From Bacteroidia bacterium (GTDB taxonomy: Bacteria; Bacteroidota; Bacteroidia; UKL13-3), in the NCBI GenBank assembly GCA_014376805.1, contig JACMQU010000031.1, forward strand, positions 1 to 64,000: a DNA stretch of 64,000 nt, written 5' to 3'. Positions 8,958 through 18,712 of this stretch are shown here, in pieces. The notes beneath the pieces are model-generated. The model searched no databases. It had not been told where the DNA came from and was given only the letters and a program-made list of their open reading frames with translations. The position numbers and the translations under genes were made by a program. The stretch's first letter is position 1; every line of letters starts with the position of its first letter.

Positions 8958-10147
8958 ATGGAATATCTTATTAAATGTAATATAAACCTCATTATGTTTT
9001 ATATGGTTTACCTTATAGTCTTCCGCAATGCTTCTTACTTTGTACACAACAGAATTTATTTATTAGCAACACCACTCATCAGTTTTATTTTACCTGTCTT
9101 AAACTTTTCACTTCCTGCAGGCAATTATGTTGCAATGTTGCCAGAAGCATTCATCTTTGAAAGTAACAAGCAATATTGGTTGAGCTTATCAATTAAATAA
9201 CGCTTTTTCAGGCTCTGGCCGGACTATATATCTTTATAACTTTTATTCGTCTTCTTGTTTTTTTTATCTGCATTAGAAAAATATTGATCATTCAATCCAC
9301 TTCAAATAATGCAGGATCGTTTTACATACTCGATAGTTCTTATAAGATAGCGGCCTTTTCATTTTTCAATAACATATTTATAGCAGAAAATACGAATAAA
9401 GATGAGCAGCAAATTATTCTTCAACACGAACGTGCTCATGTTAATCAATGGCATTCGCTTGATATTGTATTTTATGAATTATTAACCGTCTTTTTCTGGT
9501 TCAACCCCGTTACATTTCTTTTACTTAAAGAACTCAGAAATGTTCATGAATATCTTGTAGACAAAGAAGCAGTAAAGAACATTCAGGATAAAACAATATA
9601 CTGCGAACTGCTCATAGCAAAAGCTGCGGCAAGGCATGCGTTACAATTTACCCATTCATTTATTTACATAAACACTTTAAAAAACAGAATTATGATGATT
9701 ACCAAAAACACAAGAATCTCTGTATGGAGATACACCATTATTATTCCATTGATTGGCATGCTAACTTATTTTAGCAGTTGCTCCAAAACCTCGCCAACTG
9801 AACAACAGGAACAAAGTACTTCTTCAATTCAAAACGAGATAGCTCCTCCGGAAACCATGCCGGAATTTAAAGGCGGTACGGAAGCCTTGTACAAATATTT
9901 AAGCGCAAATATTAACTACCCCCCCGAAGCTAAAAACAACAAAGTTGAAGGCAGGATATTAATAAAATTTATGGTTGATGAAAATGGTAAAGTTTCATCA
10001 ATGGAGATCGCGAAATCTGCCGGTAAACTGTTGGATGAAGAGGCACTTAGAGTATTAAGTATTATGCCTGCATGGATTCCGGCCAATGACAAGGGTAAGA
10101 ATGTTGCATGTAAGATGCTATTGCCGATTAGTTTTAAGCTAGAGTAA
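8958..10147 (+). pseudogene. M56 (BlaR1-like) peptidase with TonB C-terminal domain, frameshifted
   Basis: The first frame (8958-9200) encodes two hydrophobic segments and ends at TAA 9198-9200. A second frame, two bases on, carries the rest from about 9197: the membrane segment AGLYIFITFIRLLVFF, the zinc motif HERAH near residue 156 of the joined protein, FFWFNP, LRNVHEYLVDKEAV, another membrane segment, and a TonB C-terminal-like domain over the last 95 residues (MPEFKGG..., NYPPEA, EGRILIKFMVDENG). Joined, this gives about 396 residues, a normal Bacteroidota BlaR1/TonB fusion. Loss of one base in the AAATAA run near 9190-9200 would explain the break. An internal start at 9284 could make a fragment with the peptidase motif but lacking the N-terminal membrane part. 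Sequencing error cannot be excluded. Confidence 0.8.
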
Positions 10148-10167
10148 TGCCTGGAGAAATCTGCGCA

Positions 10168-10619
10168 TTATTTCGTTTTCCTGGTATCGCATATTTGTAT
10201 AATCTTCCAGCCTTCATTGCTTTTAAATAATTGCAGGGCATCAACACCGGTGTGCAGTAATTTGTCATTGAGATAAAATCCATGGGGTGCCCATACACAT
10301 ACCATTGAACCATCTGCTTTTATTTTGTAAGCCGTAATGTGTTCTTCAATTTTTAGTGTATCATTTTTTATTTTGGCAATCTGAACCAAAAACGAACCGA
10401 TGCTTTCGGTTAATAATTTTGTTTGATTTGTTTTTTGATTCAGTATAGCGGTTTGTAAACGGGCGTTGGATCAAACAAAACACGCATATTTGCGCTATCA
10501 AATTTTTGCATGTTTGAAAAGAGATTGTTGATCACTTTTTTGATGGCAGTATCCTCCGTTACCTGGGTATTTAAATGAGTGCAATAGACCAGCGCTATTA
10601 TGAATGTTATAGTTTTCAT
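10168..10619 (-). pseudogene. NTF2-like (lumazine-binding type) protein, frameshifted
   Basis: From ATG 10619 the frame gives a signal-like N-terminus, then AIKKVINNLFSNMQKFDSANM and a stop after DPTPVYKPLY. A frame shifted by one base gives ARLQTAILNQKTNQ and SIGSFLVQIAKIKNDTLKIEE, then VWAPHGFYLNDKLLHTGVDA and GWKIIQICDTRK to 10168. Together these look like one secreted NTF2-like protein of about 150 residues, a common family of unknown function in Bacteroidota. The break lies near 10460-10470 at ACGCCCG. It ends 20 bases from the convergent M56 gene. Confidence 0.75.
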
Positions 10620-10675
10620 TTTATGTAAGCTTAGATATTTCTTTCGATATACTTTGTATATTGATGGTGGAATAA

Positions 10676-11656
10676 TTACTTACCTCTTTCCTTTTCAATG
10701 ATCCAAACCAAATCCTTTTTATACAGCTCAACATTCCAATTAATTTGCCAGCGTCTTACATAATCTGCCAGCGGTTGAAGTCCGATTGCTGCGCGCCTAT
10801 TGTCAACATTATCCGGATCTTCCAAAGGCCTTACATAATAAAGGCCGGTTTCTTTATCTTTTGCAACCTGGCTTCCGTAAACTTTTTTAGTGCTGCGGTT
10901 TAATGCAACCCTGTCTTCAAGTAAACCTAAACTGCTTCCATTGGCTTTGCCATTTTTAACAGCTTCACGCATCATGGGTAAGTATTTTTCTTGTGCGGTT
11001 TGATTTGAATGTTGGATCACCAAAAATAATGTGGAGTTACCCTTAACACCAATTACATCTGAACCAAGCCAGCCATATTTATGAAGAAACGCCTCCACTT
11101 TGATCAGGTTTATAGAGTCGTTTTTACTAATGACACTCCAACATTCTTTTACTTCTATTGAGCCTAGTCCAAACTTTTTTTCTATTATATCTAATTCCTT
11201 TCTTAGTGACTGGTCATCGTTGTAAATGCTGTCTAATAGTGCTACTAAGGGCTTATTTAAGTTTGCCTCTACGCGTTCTTTATTCTGCTTTATTAAATCG
11301 AGCAAAGGTTGCCACCTGTTATCAGTATGCAAATTATTCAAATCATGGTCATGTGTTATCTGCGCATAATTATAATAGTTCGCAACATTAACGATTCTGT
11401 TAAGTTGAAAAAATGTACTATCGCTCATGCCTGCCAATGCCCACGCAAATGCCGCATTGTACCTGTCTGTTGATGCCCCCTTTCCTTTATTTGCATTAAA
11501 GGCTTGCGTGTATGCATATCCTGATCCTTTAAAGTCTTTTGATTCATACAGTGAATCTGCTTTTCTAACAAGTGCGGAATATTCTGCCGAAAAAGTTTGT
11601 GCTGTTGCAGGTAGGATCAAACTTAAATATAAAATTGATAATATGATTTGCTTCAT
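10676..11656 (-). CDS. secreted DUF6624-type protein
   Basis: The 326-residue product begins with a signal peptide (MKQIILSILYLSLILPATAQ). Residues 25-115 resemble tetratricopeptide-like helices (YSALVRKADSLYESKDF, YNAAFAWALAGMSD). The C-terminal half has the DUF6624 pattern: YGWLGSDVIG, LFLVIQHSNQ, YLPMMREAVKNG, LLEDRVALN, KVYGSQV and RRAAIGLQPLADYVRRW. The function of this family is not known. The neighbouring genes give no functional hint, although it shares strand with the NTF2-like pseudogene 56 bases downstream. Confidence 0.75.
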   Translation of the reverse strand: MKQIILSILYLSLILPATAQTFSAEYSALVRKADSLYESKDFKGSGYAYTQAFNANKGKGASTDRYNAAFAWALAGMSDSTFFQLNRIVNVANYYNYAQITHDHDLNNLHTDNRWQPLLDLIKQNKERVEANLNKPLVALLDSIYNDDQSLRKELDIIEKKFGLGSIEVKECWSVISKNDSINLIKVEAFLHKYGWLGSDVIGVKGNSTLFLVIQHSNQTAQEKYLPMMREAVKNGKANGSSLGLLEDRVALNRSTKKVYGSQVAKDKETGLYYVRPLEDPDNVDNRRAAIGLQPLADYVRRWQINWNVELYKKDLVWIIEKERGK

Positions 11657-11720
11657 GCTATTTAGAGTTGCTTAATTACCCTGTTTTATTTATTTGTATA
11701 ACATTAGAATTCTTACTACA

Positions 11721-13550
11721 TTAATTCTTCAACTCCATAAAAGTAATCGTTGAACCTCTGTGTATCCTATGCGTAGCCTTTACAAAATCCTTTTCTTCGG
11801 CATCAAACACATTCATAAACTGCTGCGGATTGCGGTCAACCAAAGGGAACCAGGTGCTTTGTATTTGTATCATTAACCTGTGGCCCTTTTTAATGGTATG
11901 GTTTATATCGTTGATTACAAAGTTTACCTCGGTAACTTTACCGGGAACAAAGGCTTCGGGTTTTTCAAAACTATTCCTGAATTTTCCGCGCATTACCTCT
12001 CCCCTGATGAGCATCTGGTAAGCACTTACCGAAACCATTTTGCCATTAGCCGAATCTGTAAATGGATTATCGGGATATACATCTATAACTTTTACAATCC
12101 AATCGGCATCGGTACTGCTGGTAGACACTTTTAAATTAACACTTACAGGACCTGCATAGGTAACATCCTTATCAACGGGCTCTGTCTGATATACCATCAC
12201 ATCAGGTCTCCTGGCAGCGAAGCGTTGATCGGCAACCATATATTCTCTTGTCATGCCTACTTCACAATTAACCATATACGGTACAGGCTTATGCGGATCA
12301 CTTATAAATTCATCATAAGAAGCGGCACCTTCTGTGTAACTCAACGACTCTTTTTCATTGAGGTAAAATATTTTTTGAGTTGTATTTGCAGGAGGCCATT
12401 GATCATACTTACGCCAAACGTTAGTACCTGTTTCAAACATGATGGCTTCGGGCATTTTTGAAGTGCCTTTGCCTTTGAGGTAATAACTAAAAAAGGGGAA
12501 CTCTATGCTATCGCGGTAATACGCACTGGTTTTTTGTTTAAAGCTGATATCGCCCAGGAACTCGCCTGTGCCGCGGTTCCAGCCACCATGCACCCATGGT
12601 CCCATTACAATGGTATTGGTAGTTTTAGGACTTTGCTGTTCAATTGTTTTATAGGTTTGCAATGCGCCGTATAAATTTTCGGCATCAAACCAACCTCCAA
12701 CAACAAGTACTGCGGGTTTAATATTTTTAAGATGTGGCCTGAGATTTCTTACCTGCCAGAAGGTATCATAGGTTTCATGCTGTATCATCTGATCCCAAAA
12801 GGCAACGCTGTGTTTGTAATGATCATTCACATGCTTAAGTCCACCCATTTCTAAGTAAAACTTATAGCCATCTGTTGTTGGGAAATTAAATCCTTTCCAT
12901 GATCCTGTACCGGGTGCTGTACGTGCTTGTCCGAACCCATACATGAAGCCAAAAAAGTGCGGTAAGTAGAAGGCGCCGTTGTGGTGAAAATCGTCGCCGG
13001 TAAACCAATCGCAAATGGGTGCTTGCGGGGACGAGGCTTTCAAGGCCGGGTGTGCGTTAATCATTCCGGCCGAGGTATAAAACCCAGGATAAGAGATGCC
13101 CCATTGTCCAACCTTGCCATTGTTGTTTTTAATGTTCTTCATTAACCACTCAATACAATCGTAGGTGTCTGTACTTTCATCAACACTTTGTTTGGCATTT
13201 TTATCAATATGTTGCGGAGTCATATTCACAAATTCGCCTTCCGACATAAGGCGCCCACGTACATCCTGCAATACAAAAATGTATCCGTCTTTGGCAAAAT
13301 GATCGGAGGGTCTTAACCTCTCCGGAAACTGATCGCCGCCATAAGGAGCAATGCTGTATGGAGTACGGTTGAGTATAATTGGGTATTTGATAGATGAATC
13401 TTTGGGCGAATAAATGGCAGTAAAAAGTTTTGTGCCATCACGCATGGGTATGTAAACTTCGCGCTTTACATAGTTTGATTTGATATCAAAGGTTTGTGCT
13501 TTGGCTTGATAATAAAGCGTGAAAAGTATTAAAATTTTTAAGGTGCGCAT
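11721..13550 (-). CDS. CocE/NonD family hydrolase, secreted
   Basis: The protein has 609 residues and a signal peptide (LKILILFTLYYQAKAQ). It belongs to the X-Pro dipeptidyl-peptidase/cocaine-esterase (peptidase S15-like) family. The nucleophile elbow is GQWGISYPGFYTSAG, the acid lies in VGGWFDAENLYG, and the His in MGPWVHGGWNRG. A jelly-roll-like C-terminal domain (from about residue 400) follows and ends in the family pattern HRIHRGSTITFMEL. Relatives hydrolyse acyl esters, glutaryl-type amides or X-Pro peptides. The substrate cannot be read from the sequence. The gene is complete and separated from its neighbours by 64 and 160 bases. Confidence 0.9.
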   Translation of the reverse strand: MRTLKILILFTLYYQAKAQTFDIKSNYVKREVYIPMRDGTKLFTAIYSPKDSSIKYPIILNRTPYSIAPYGGDQFPERLRPSDHFAKDGYIFVLQDVRGRLMSEGEFVNMTPQHIDKNAKQSVDESTDTYDCIEWLMKNIKNNNGKVGQWGISYPGFYTSAGMINAHPALKASSPQAPICDWFTGDDFHHNGAFYLPHFFGFMYGFGQARTAPGTGSWKGFNFPTTDGYKFYLEMGGLKHVNDHYKHSVAFWDQMIQHETYDTFWQVRNLRPHLKNIKPAVLVVGGWFDAENLYGALQTYKTIEQQSPKTTNTIVMGPWVHGGWNRGTGEFLGDISFKQKTSAYYRDSIEFPFFSYYLKGKGTSKMPEAIMFETGTNVWRKYDQWPPANTTQKIFYLNEKESLSYTEGAASYDEFISDPHKPVPYMVNCEVGMTREYMVADQRFAARRPDVMVYQTEPVDKDVTYAGPVSVNLKVSTSSTDADWIVKVIDVYPDNPFTDSANGKMVSVSAYQMLIRGEVMRGKFRNSFEKPEAFVPGKVTEVNFVINDINHTIKKGHRLMIQIQSTWFPLVDRNPQQFMNVFDAEEKDFVKATHRIHRGSTITFMELKN

Positions 13551-13709
13551 AGTATGAGTATAATGATTCCATCAAATATAAAAATATTGGTGGTAATGAG
13601 AAACTACTGCATTGGTAGTACTAACTATGTAATGCTCCCGCATTAAAGATTTCAATGGGACGTTGGATGAATCCCCCATTCGTTAAACGATTATTGCCGC
13701 TGCTTCTCG

Positions 13710-14576
13710 TCAACTGATCAAAAGTATTTTGTTGTTTTTTATAAATTGGTCAAATGTTATAGGTTGCCTATTGGTTATTTTTTCAACCCATTCTGTTGTT
13801 TCCGGTTCATTCTGAAATCTCGGAAAATAGTGAAGCATAATCATTACAAAGATTAGCATAGTTGGTAATTTTTCTTTTCTTTTTGTCAGGAAGAAACTTA
13901 GCAGGTTCGGAGATTTATAATGAATATTCACCCCTAAATTGAAACTTAATATTTCTGCCATTTCTGTAAAAGTCAACTTTTCTTTATTGGTTAATTCGTA
14001 TGATTTATTTTTATGAAGAGAAATTTTTGTTAAGATCACTGCGGCAACAGCACCAATGTCTCTAATGTCAATTAAAGTGAATTTAGCTTTTCCTGCAGGT
14101 AAATAAATTCGCTTATTTTGTATTAAGTCTGTGCGTAAAGTTGTAGTGAAGTTTTGCATGAAATATGCAGGACGTAAAAAGGTGTACGGAATTTTACTAT
14201 CAACAATAAGTTTTTCGATTTTGTGGTGCGGTATAACAGCGCTTTTCTCAACTCCTTGAACGGACAGAAAAACAATGTGTTTTATGTCTTTGCTTTTGCA
14301 GGTTTCAATTAATGGTTTAAAGTATTTTTCAACTTCTGAAATTTGTGGCGGTCGTAATAAAAACAGGATGTCCGTACCTTCTAAAGCAGTTTGATAAGTA
14401 GTAAAGTCTGCAAAGTCGAATAGCGAAAATTGAATACGATAGTTTTTCAACTTTATCTTGTCGGCACTTAAATCTCTAACCCCGGCATAAATATCAAGGT
14501 TGTGGTTTAGCTTACTCAAAGCACTTATTACTTCCATCCCTACATTTCCTGTAGCTCCTGTGATTAATACTTTCAT
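13710..14576 (-). CDS. NmrA-like NAD(P)-binding protein
   Basis: This is an atypical short-chain dehydrogenase of the NmrA/azoreductase-like group, 288 residues. The dinucleotide motif GATGNVGMEV sits at residues 7-16. It is followed by ADKIKL, DFADFTTYQTALEGTD, HIVFLSVQG and a typical FLRPAYFMQNF. The canonical Tyr-x3-Lys is not evident, so it may sense NAD(P)(H) or act as a quinone reductase. Upstream lies a long perfect palindrome (14628-14660) that could belong to its regulation. It is probably cytoplasmic. Confidence 0.85.
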   Translation of the reverse strand: MKVLITGATGNVGMEVISALSKLNHNLDIYAGVRDLSADKIKLKNYRIQFSLFDFADFTTYQTALEGTDILFLLRPPQISEVEKYFKPLIETCKSKDIKHIVFLSVQGVEKSAVIPHHKIEKLIVDSKIPYTFLRPAYFMQNFTTTLRTDLIQNKRIYLPAGKAKFTLIDIRDIGAVAAVILTKISLHKNKSYELTNKEKLTFTEMAEILSFNLGVNIHYKSPNLLSFFLTKRKEKLPTMLIFVMIMLHYFPRFQNEPETTEWVEKITNRQPITFDQFIKNNKILLIS

Positions 14577-14627
14577 TTTTGATTATAGATGAAATGGAGT
14601 GCAATAAACGTACATGCCATTGATAAG

Positions 14628-14660
14628 AAAGTTAGAACAGTTTAAAACTGTTCTAACTTT
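14628..14660. repeat. perfect 16-bp inverted repeat upstream of the NmrA-like gene
   Basis: Arms AAAGTTAGAACAGTTT (14628-14643) and AAACTGTTCTAACTTT (14645-14660) flank a single A. On the plus strand a T-run follows. It lies between the end of the acetyltransferase gene and the start of the NmrA-like gene, both on the minus strand. It can be read as a terminator or as an operator. Confidence 0.65.
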
Positions 14661-14883
14661 TTTCTGGTGTTAATATAAGCTATATATTATCAACTTCATC
14701 AATTTTTTATAGCGATATGTACTATGCTAAAAATATAGGCCTGGTAAAATTTGTAAAGAGCAGTGAGAATAGCATCTGGGAATTGATAAGGTATAAAATT
14801 ATTCAATAATGAATAATTTGAAAAGCTTTTAAAACTATAAACAAACATGAAATCTAAAATTCAATTAACACTAAAAATGGTAT
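14661..14883. other. intergenic region, no convincing gene
   Basis: AT-rich spacer. A short plus-strand frame starting near 14847 runs into the acetyltransferase gene on the opposite strand and has no family resemblance. No RNA gene is seen. Confidence 0.4.
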
Positions 14884-15423
14884 CTAAAGGTTTGATTTGT
14901 GAATTGAGAAAATTAAATTATTCGGGAAGCCTTCATCAACACGATTGGGCTCAGCAACAAAATTATTTTTTAACAGTAGCTTTATAGATGAAGTGTTGGC
15001 ATGATGTGTAAAGGCTTCTATGGCAGACAGACCTATAGTGTTGAACCCTAATTCCAATACTGCCTGAACCGCTTCATTCATGATTTCCTGACCGTGATAC
15101 TTTGGCATAAGTTCATAACCGAGTTCAGCAATGGTTCTATCCTTTGAAAATTTCCACAAGCAAATAGTGCCAATTAATTGGGTGGAATTTTTAAAGCAAA
15201 TTGACCATAAAATACTGTTATTGAGTTGTAGCCCGGTTTGAATTTTAACTATAAATTTAAAGGCCTCTTCCATGTTCATTGCAAGAGGCCTTTGAATAAA
15301 TTTATTTACAATAGGGTTTGATCTTAACAAGAAAATTTCGGGTAAATCTGCCTCTGATAACAAATGCAATGTTAACCTTTCTGTTTCGGGTATTTTAAGA
15401 GTGGCTAATTGTAAGTTTTGCAT
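14884..15423 (-). CDS. GNAT family acetyltransferase (RimJ/RimL-like)
   Basis: The 179-residue protein has the layout of RimJ/RimL-type N-acetyltransferases: ETERLTLHLLSEADLPEIF at the N-terminus, LIGTICLWKF, ELGYELMPKYHGQEIMNEAV (the acetyl-CoA loop region) and AFTHHANTSSIKLLLKNNF. Such enzymes transfer acetyl groups to protein N-termini, amino acids or drugs. The substrate is not deducible. The gene stands alone and is followed by the palindrome at 14628-14660. Confidence 0.85.
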   Translation of the reverse strand: MQNLQLATLKIPETERLTLHLLSEADLPEIFLLRSNPIVNKFIQRPLAMNMEEAFKFIVKIQTGLQLNNSILWSICFKNSTQLIGTICLWKFSKDRTIAELGYELMPKYHGQEIMNEAVQAVLELGFNTIGLSAIEAFTHHANTSSIKLLLKNNFVAEPNRVDEGFPNNLIFSIHKSNL

Positions 15424-15499
15424 TTCAATTATAACAGAGGTTTTTTTGTAAAGAAAAGAAAAGTTACAACTTTGAAGGTCGGTGAGAAATAAAAAAATT

Positions 15500-15520
15500 C
15501 ACGCAGAGACGCAGAGGCGC
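15500..15520. repeat. GC-richer intergenic repeat motif
   Basis: The 21-base stretch at 15500-15520 contains acgcagagacgcagaggcgc in an otherwise AT-rich gap. Near-identical motifs of the form CACGCAAAGACGCAAAGGCGC are scattered in many Bacteroidota and cyanobacterial genomes, as I remember them. It is not part of any gene. Confidence 0.5.
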
Positions 15521-15644
15521 ATAGAAAAAGCAGGATGTATATAAAAAACTACGTAAAGGCGAACTTATATGTAAATTAGCATTTTATTTTTAAAGTATCA
15601 ACACTTAAAATTGAAAATGCTAAGCGTATGAAAAACACATAAAC

Positions 15645-15680
15645 AAAAAGCCGTTACAGTATAAACTGAAACGGCTTTTA
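15645..15680 (-). terminator. terminator of the ATP synthase operon
   Basis: A hairpin with arms AAAAGCCGTT and AACGGCTTTT plus inner arms CAGT/ACTG lies about 20 bases after the atpG stop. On the minus strand it is followed by TTTTTGTTT. It fits an intrinsic terminator for the whole operon. Confidence 0.8.
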
Positions 15681-15700
15681 AATTTTATTTTAAGGTAACA

Positions 15701-16570
15701 TTACGAACCACTCAATGCTGCTGCACCACCTACAATCTCGGAGATTTCGGTTGTGATGGCAGATTGCCTTGCACGGTTGTATTCAAGTTTCAATGCCTTA
15801 ATTAAATCGCCGGCATTGTCTGTTGCTTTATCCATTGCAATCATCCTTGCACCATGTTCTGATGCGAAAGAATCGAGCATGCTGCGGTAGATTTGTGTTT
15901 TTAAAATACGCGGGATCAACTCTTCTAAAATTTCTTCTTTGCCCGGTTCAAAAATATAATCGTTTTTAGAGGTGTTTACGGCATGCATTTGTTTAGCGAT
16001 AGGCAAGAACTGCTCATCACTTAAAATTTGCGTTGCAGCATTCTTAAACTGGTTATAAACGATCTCCACTTTATCAAACTTACCTGCTTTGTATTGGCCG
16101 AGAACATAATCTCCAATTGCAAAACCTGTTCCTGCATTTAAAGTCTGAAAACTATCTTTAAAATCGGGAATCAAAGCACCTTTTAGTTTACTAAAATACT
16201 CGAATGCCTTTTTGCCCACCGGTAATATGGTTACATTTTTACCTGCATAATCTTCTTTCATCAAACGCATAACAAGCTTAATAACATTGGCATTAAACGA
16301 GCCGCATAAACCTCTGTCGGAGGTAATAACAACCAGCAACACATTGTTAACAATGCGCTGGTCGAAATATACTTTCAATGAATCAACATCCATCGAATCG
16401 GTTAAGTTGGCAAGTATCCCATTTAACTTTTGGGCATAAGGCCTCATCTGTATAATGGCATTCTGCGCTCTTCTCAGCTTGGTAGCACTTACCAGCTTCA
16501 TGGCTTTGGTAATTTGCTGCGTTGAGTTTACCGACGCAATACGGATTCGTACTTCTTTTAAATTAGCCAT
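15701..16570 (-). CDS. atpG: ATP synthase subunit gamma
   Basis: This is the central-stalk subunit of F1, which rotates inside the alpha/beta ring. The N-terminal helix (EVRIRIASVNSTQQITKAMKLVSA) and C-terminal helix (LEYNRARQSAITTEISEIVGGAAAL) that form the coiled coil are both present, as is VITSDRGLCGSFNANV in the Rossmann-like part. It has 289 residues, the usual length. Its ATG overlaps the atpA stop as TAATG, so translation is coupled. It is the last gene of the operon; beta and epsilon do not follow. Confidence 0.97.
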   Translation of the reverse strand: MANLKEVRIRIASVNSTQQITKAMKLVSATKLRRAQNAIIQMRPYAQKLNGILANLTDSMDVDSLKVYFDQRIVNNVLLVVITSDRGLCGSFNANVIKLVMRLMKEDYAGKNVTILPVGKKAFEYFSKLKGALIPDFKDSFQTLNAGTGFAIGDYVLGQYKAGKFDKVEIVYNQFKNAATQILSDEQFLPIAKQMHAVNTSKNDYIFEPGKEEILEELIPRILKTQIYRSMLDSFASEHGARMIAMDKATDNAGDLIKALKLEYNRARQSAITTEISEIVGGAAALSGS

Positions 16571-18150
16571 TAGCTACTGTATTTTGCTGATAACTCTTTA
16601 GCAACGGTTTCAAGAACGGTAGTTACATCATCACCTATGCCGCCTTTTTTAATTTTATCTAGAACATCCTTGTGTTTATTTTCCAGATAATTTAAGTATT
16701 CACCTTGAAAATCGAGAATTTTATTTACCGGAATATTCGTTAATAAACCTTTCGTACCCAGATAAATAATAGCTACTTGTTGTTCAACACGGAATGGAGC
16801 AAACTGGCCTTGTTTAAGGATCTCCACGTTACGGGCACCTTTAGCCAATACCGATTTGGTAGCAGCATCCAGGTCTGAACCGAATTTAGAAAACGCTTCG
16901 AGTTCGCGGTATTGTGCCTGATCTAATTTTAAAGTTCCGGCAACTTTTTTCATTGATTTAATTTGGGCATTACCACCAACACGTGATACAGAAATACCCA
17001 CATTAATGGCAGGACGAATTCCAGAGTTGAAGAGATTCGCCTCTAAAAATATCTGACCGTCGGTAATAGAAATTACATTGGTAGGAATATATGCAGAAAC
17101 GTCGCCGGCTTGTGTTTCTATGATTGGTAAAGCCGTTAAAGAGCCACCACCTTTAACCATGTGTCTGATAGAATCAGGGAGGTCATTCATTTGTTGTGCA
17201 ATACCATCAGTACCAATAATTTTGGCAGCTCTTTCGAGCAAACGGCTATGCAGATAAAACACATCGCCCGGATAAGCTTCACGGCCCGGTGGACGACGAA
17301 GTAATAATGATACTTCACGGTAAGCAACTGCCTGTTTGGAAAGATCATCATAAACTACCAATGCAGGTCTACCGGTATCCCGAAAGAATTCGCCGATTGC
17401 AGCACCTGCCATTGGTGCAAAGAACTGTAGCGGAGCCGGATCTGCCGAAGTAGCTGTTACAATAACAGTATAAGGCATAGCACCCCGTTCTTCTAAAGTT
17501 TTTAATACCTGTGCAACTGTTGATGCTTTTTGTCCGCATGCCACATAAATGCAGAATACAGGCTTACCTGCATCATAAAATTCTTTTTGATTGATGATGG
17601 TATCGATACACACTGCTGACTTACCTGTCTGGCGATCACCGATTACTAATTCGCGCTGGCCGCGTCCAATCGGAATCATTGCATCGATAGCTTTGATACC
17701 GGTTTGAAGCGGTTCTTTTACAGGCTCCCGAAAAATAACACCGGGTGCTTTGCGCTCTAAGGGCATTTCATAAACATCACCTGCAATGGGCCCTTTACCA
17801 TCAATTGGCTGACCTAATGTATTTATAACACGCCCAATCATACCTTCACCCACTTTAATAGATGCGATACGTCCTGTGCGTTTTACTATATCTCCTTCTA
17901 AAATTTGTTCTGAAGAACCTAATAACACCGCTCCCACGTTGTCTTCCTCCAGGTTCAGCACAATACCTTCTACGCCATTGGAAAATTCAATCAGTTCTCC
18001 TGATTGCACTTTAGTTAATCCATAAATACGCGCAATACCGTCGCCCACCTGGAGCACAGTACCCACTTCTTCAAGTTCGGTTTCAGACTTAAAATTGCTT
18101 AGTTGCTCTCTTATAATTGCTGATACCTCATCAGGTCTTATTTCTACCAT
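16570..18150 (-). CDS. atpA: ATP synthase subunit alpha
   Basis: Non-catalytic nucleotide-binding subunit of F1, 526 residues. The Walker A motif is [10 protein letters not shown] near residue 172, the alpha-type signature [14 protein letters not shown] near 375 is present, and so is the arginine-finger region VGGNAQ. The N-terminal helix ([12 protein letters not shown]) that binds delta is intact. It lies 9 bases after atpH and overlaps atpG. No beta subunit gene accompanies it in this window. Confidence 0.98.
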   Translation of the reverse strand: MVEIRPDEVSAIIREQLSNFKSETELEEVGTVLQVGDGIARIYGLTKVQSGELIEFSNGVEGIVLNLEEDNVGAVLLGSSEQILEGDIVKRTGRIASIKVGEGMIGRVINTLGQPIDGKGPIAGDVYEMPLERKAPGVIFREPVKEPLQTGIKAIDAMIPIGRGQRELVIGDRQTGKSAVCIDTIINQKEFYDAGKPVFCIYVACGQKASTVAQVLKTLEERGAMPYTVIVTATSADPAPLQFFAPMAGAAIGEFFRDTGRPALVVYDDLSKQAVAYREVSLLLRRPPGREAYPGDVFYLHSRLLERAAKIIGTDGIAQQMNDLPDSIRHMVKGGGSLTALPIIETQAGDVSAYIPTNVISITDGQIFLEANLFNSGIRPAINVGISVSRVGGNAQIKSMKKVAGTLKLDQAQYRELEAFSKFGSDLDAATKSVLAKGARNVEILKQGQFAPFRVEQQVAIIYLGTKGLLTNIPVNKILDFQGEYLNYLENKHKDVLDKIKKGGIGDDVTTVLETVAKELSAKYSS

Positions 18151-18159
18151 AATGGAATG

Positions 18160-18711
18160 TTAATTTGAAATGTAAGTATTTAATAATTCTTGTTTTGCTT
18201 TTTTCAATTTGCCTGATATGCTGGCATCATATAATTTATCTTCCATCTGTATAACCAAACCACCAATAAGTGAAGGATCGACAGAGGTTTCTAAGACCAC
18301 TTTTTTACCTGTTTGTTTTTCAATAAAAGTTTTTACTTCAATAACTGCTGCATCACTAATAGCCGTGGCAGTTTTTATTCTTGCAGTTGTAATTTTATTG
18401 ATCTGGTTATATTGCTGTATAAAAGCATTGGCAATATCTATCAGGTAAAATTCGCGTTTTTTGTTGATCACAATTTCAATGAAAGAGATAGTAAGCGGGT
18501 TAAAAGATTTGCCGAAAATTTCTTTGATCACAGTAAGTTTTTTATCACTATTGATGATCGGGCTTTTAAGCATGTTAACCAAAGCAGGTGTTTGCTCTGT
18601 TGCTTTTTTAAATGCAACGATATCTGTATAGATCGTTTCGAGGATATTTTTTTCCTGTGAAAGATCGATTAGTGATTTTGCATACCTGCCGGAAACTCTG
18701 TATTCGGACAT
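18160..18711 (-). CDS. atpH: ATP synthase subunit delta
   Basis: Peripheral-stalk subunit linking F1 alpha to the b dimer, 183 residues. The N-terminal helical domain starts SEYRVSGRYAKSLIDLSQEK. The C-terminal signature VDPSLIGGLVIQMEDKLYD is followed by SISGKLKKAKQELL. Length and both domains are normal for the family. The gene starts one base after the atpF stop. Confidence 0.96.
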   Translation of the reverse strand: MSEYRVSGRYAKSLIDLSQEKNILETIYTDIVAFKKATEQTPALVNMLKSPIINSDKKLTVIKEIFGKSFNPLTISFIEIVINKKREFYLIDIANAFIQQYNQINKITTARIKTATAISDAAVIEVKTFIEKQTGKKVVLETSVDPSLIGGLVIQMEDKLYDASISGKLKKAKQELLNTYISN

Positions 18712-18712
18712 G

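Noticed and set aside
14847..14990. short plus-strand frame starting with ATG
   Set aside because: It runs into the acetyltransferase gene on the opposite strand and has no coding character.
18313..18660. 115-codon plus-strand frame
   Set aside because: Antisense of atpH.
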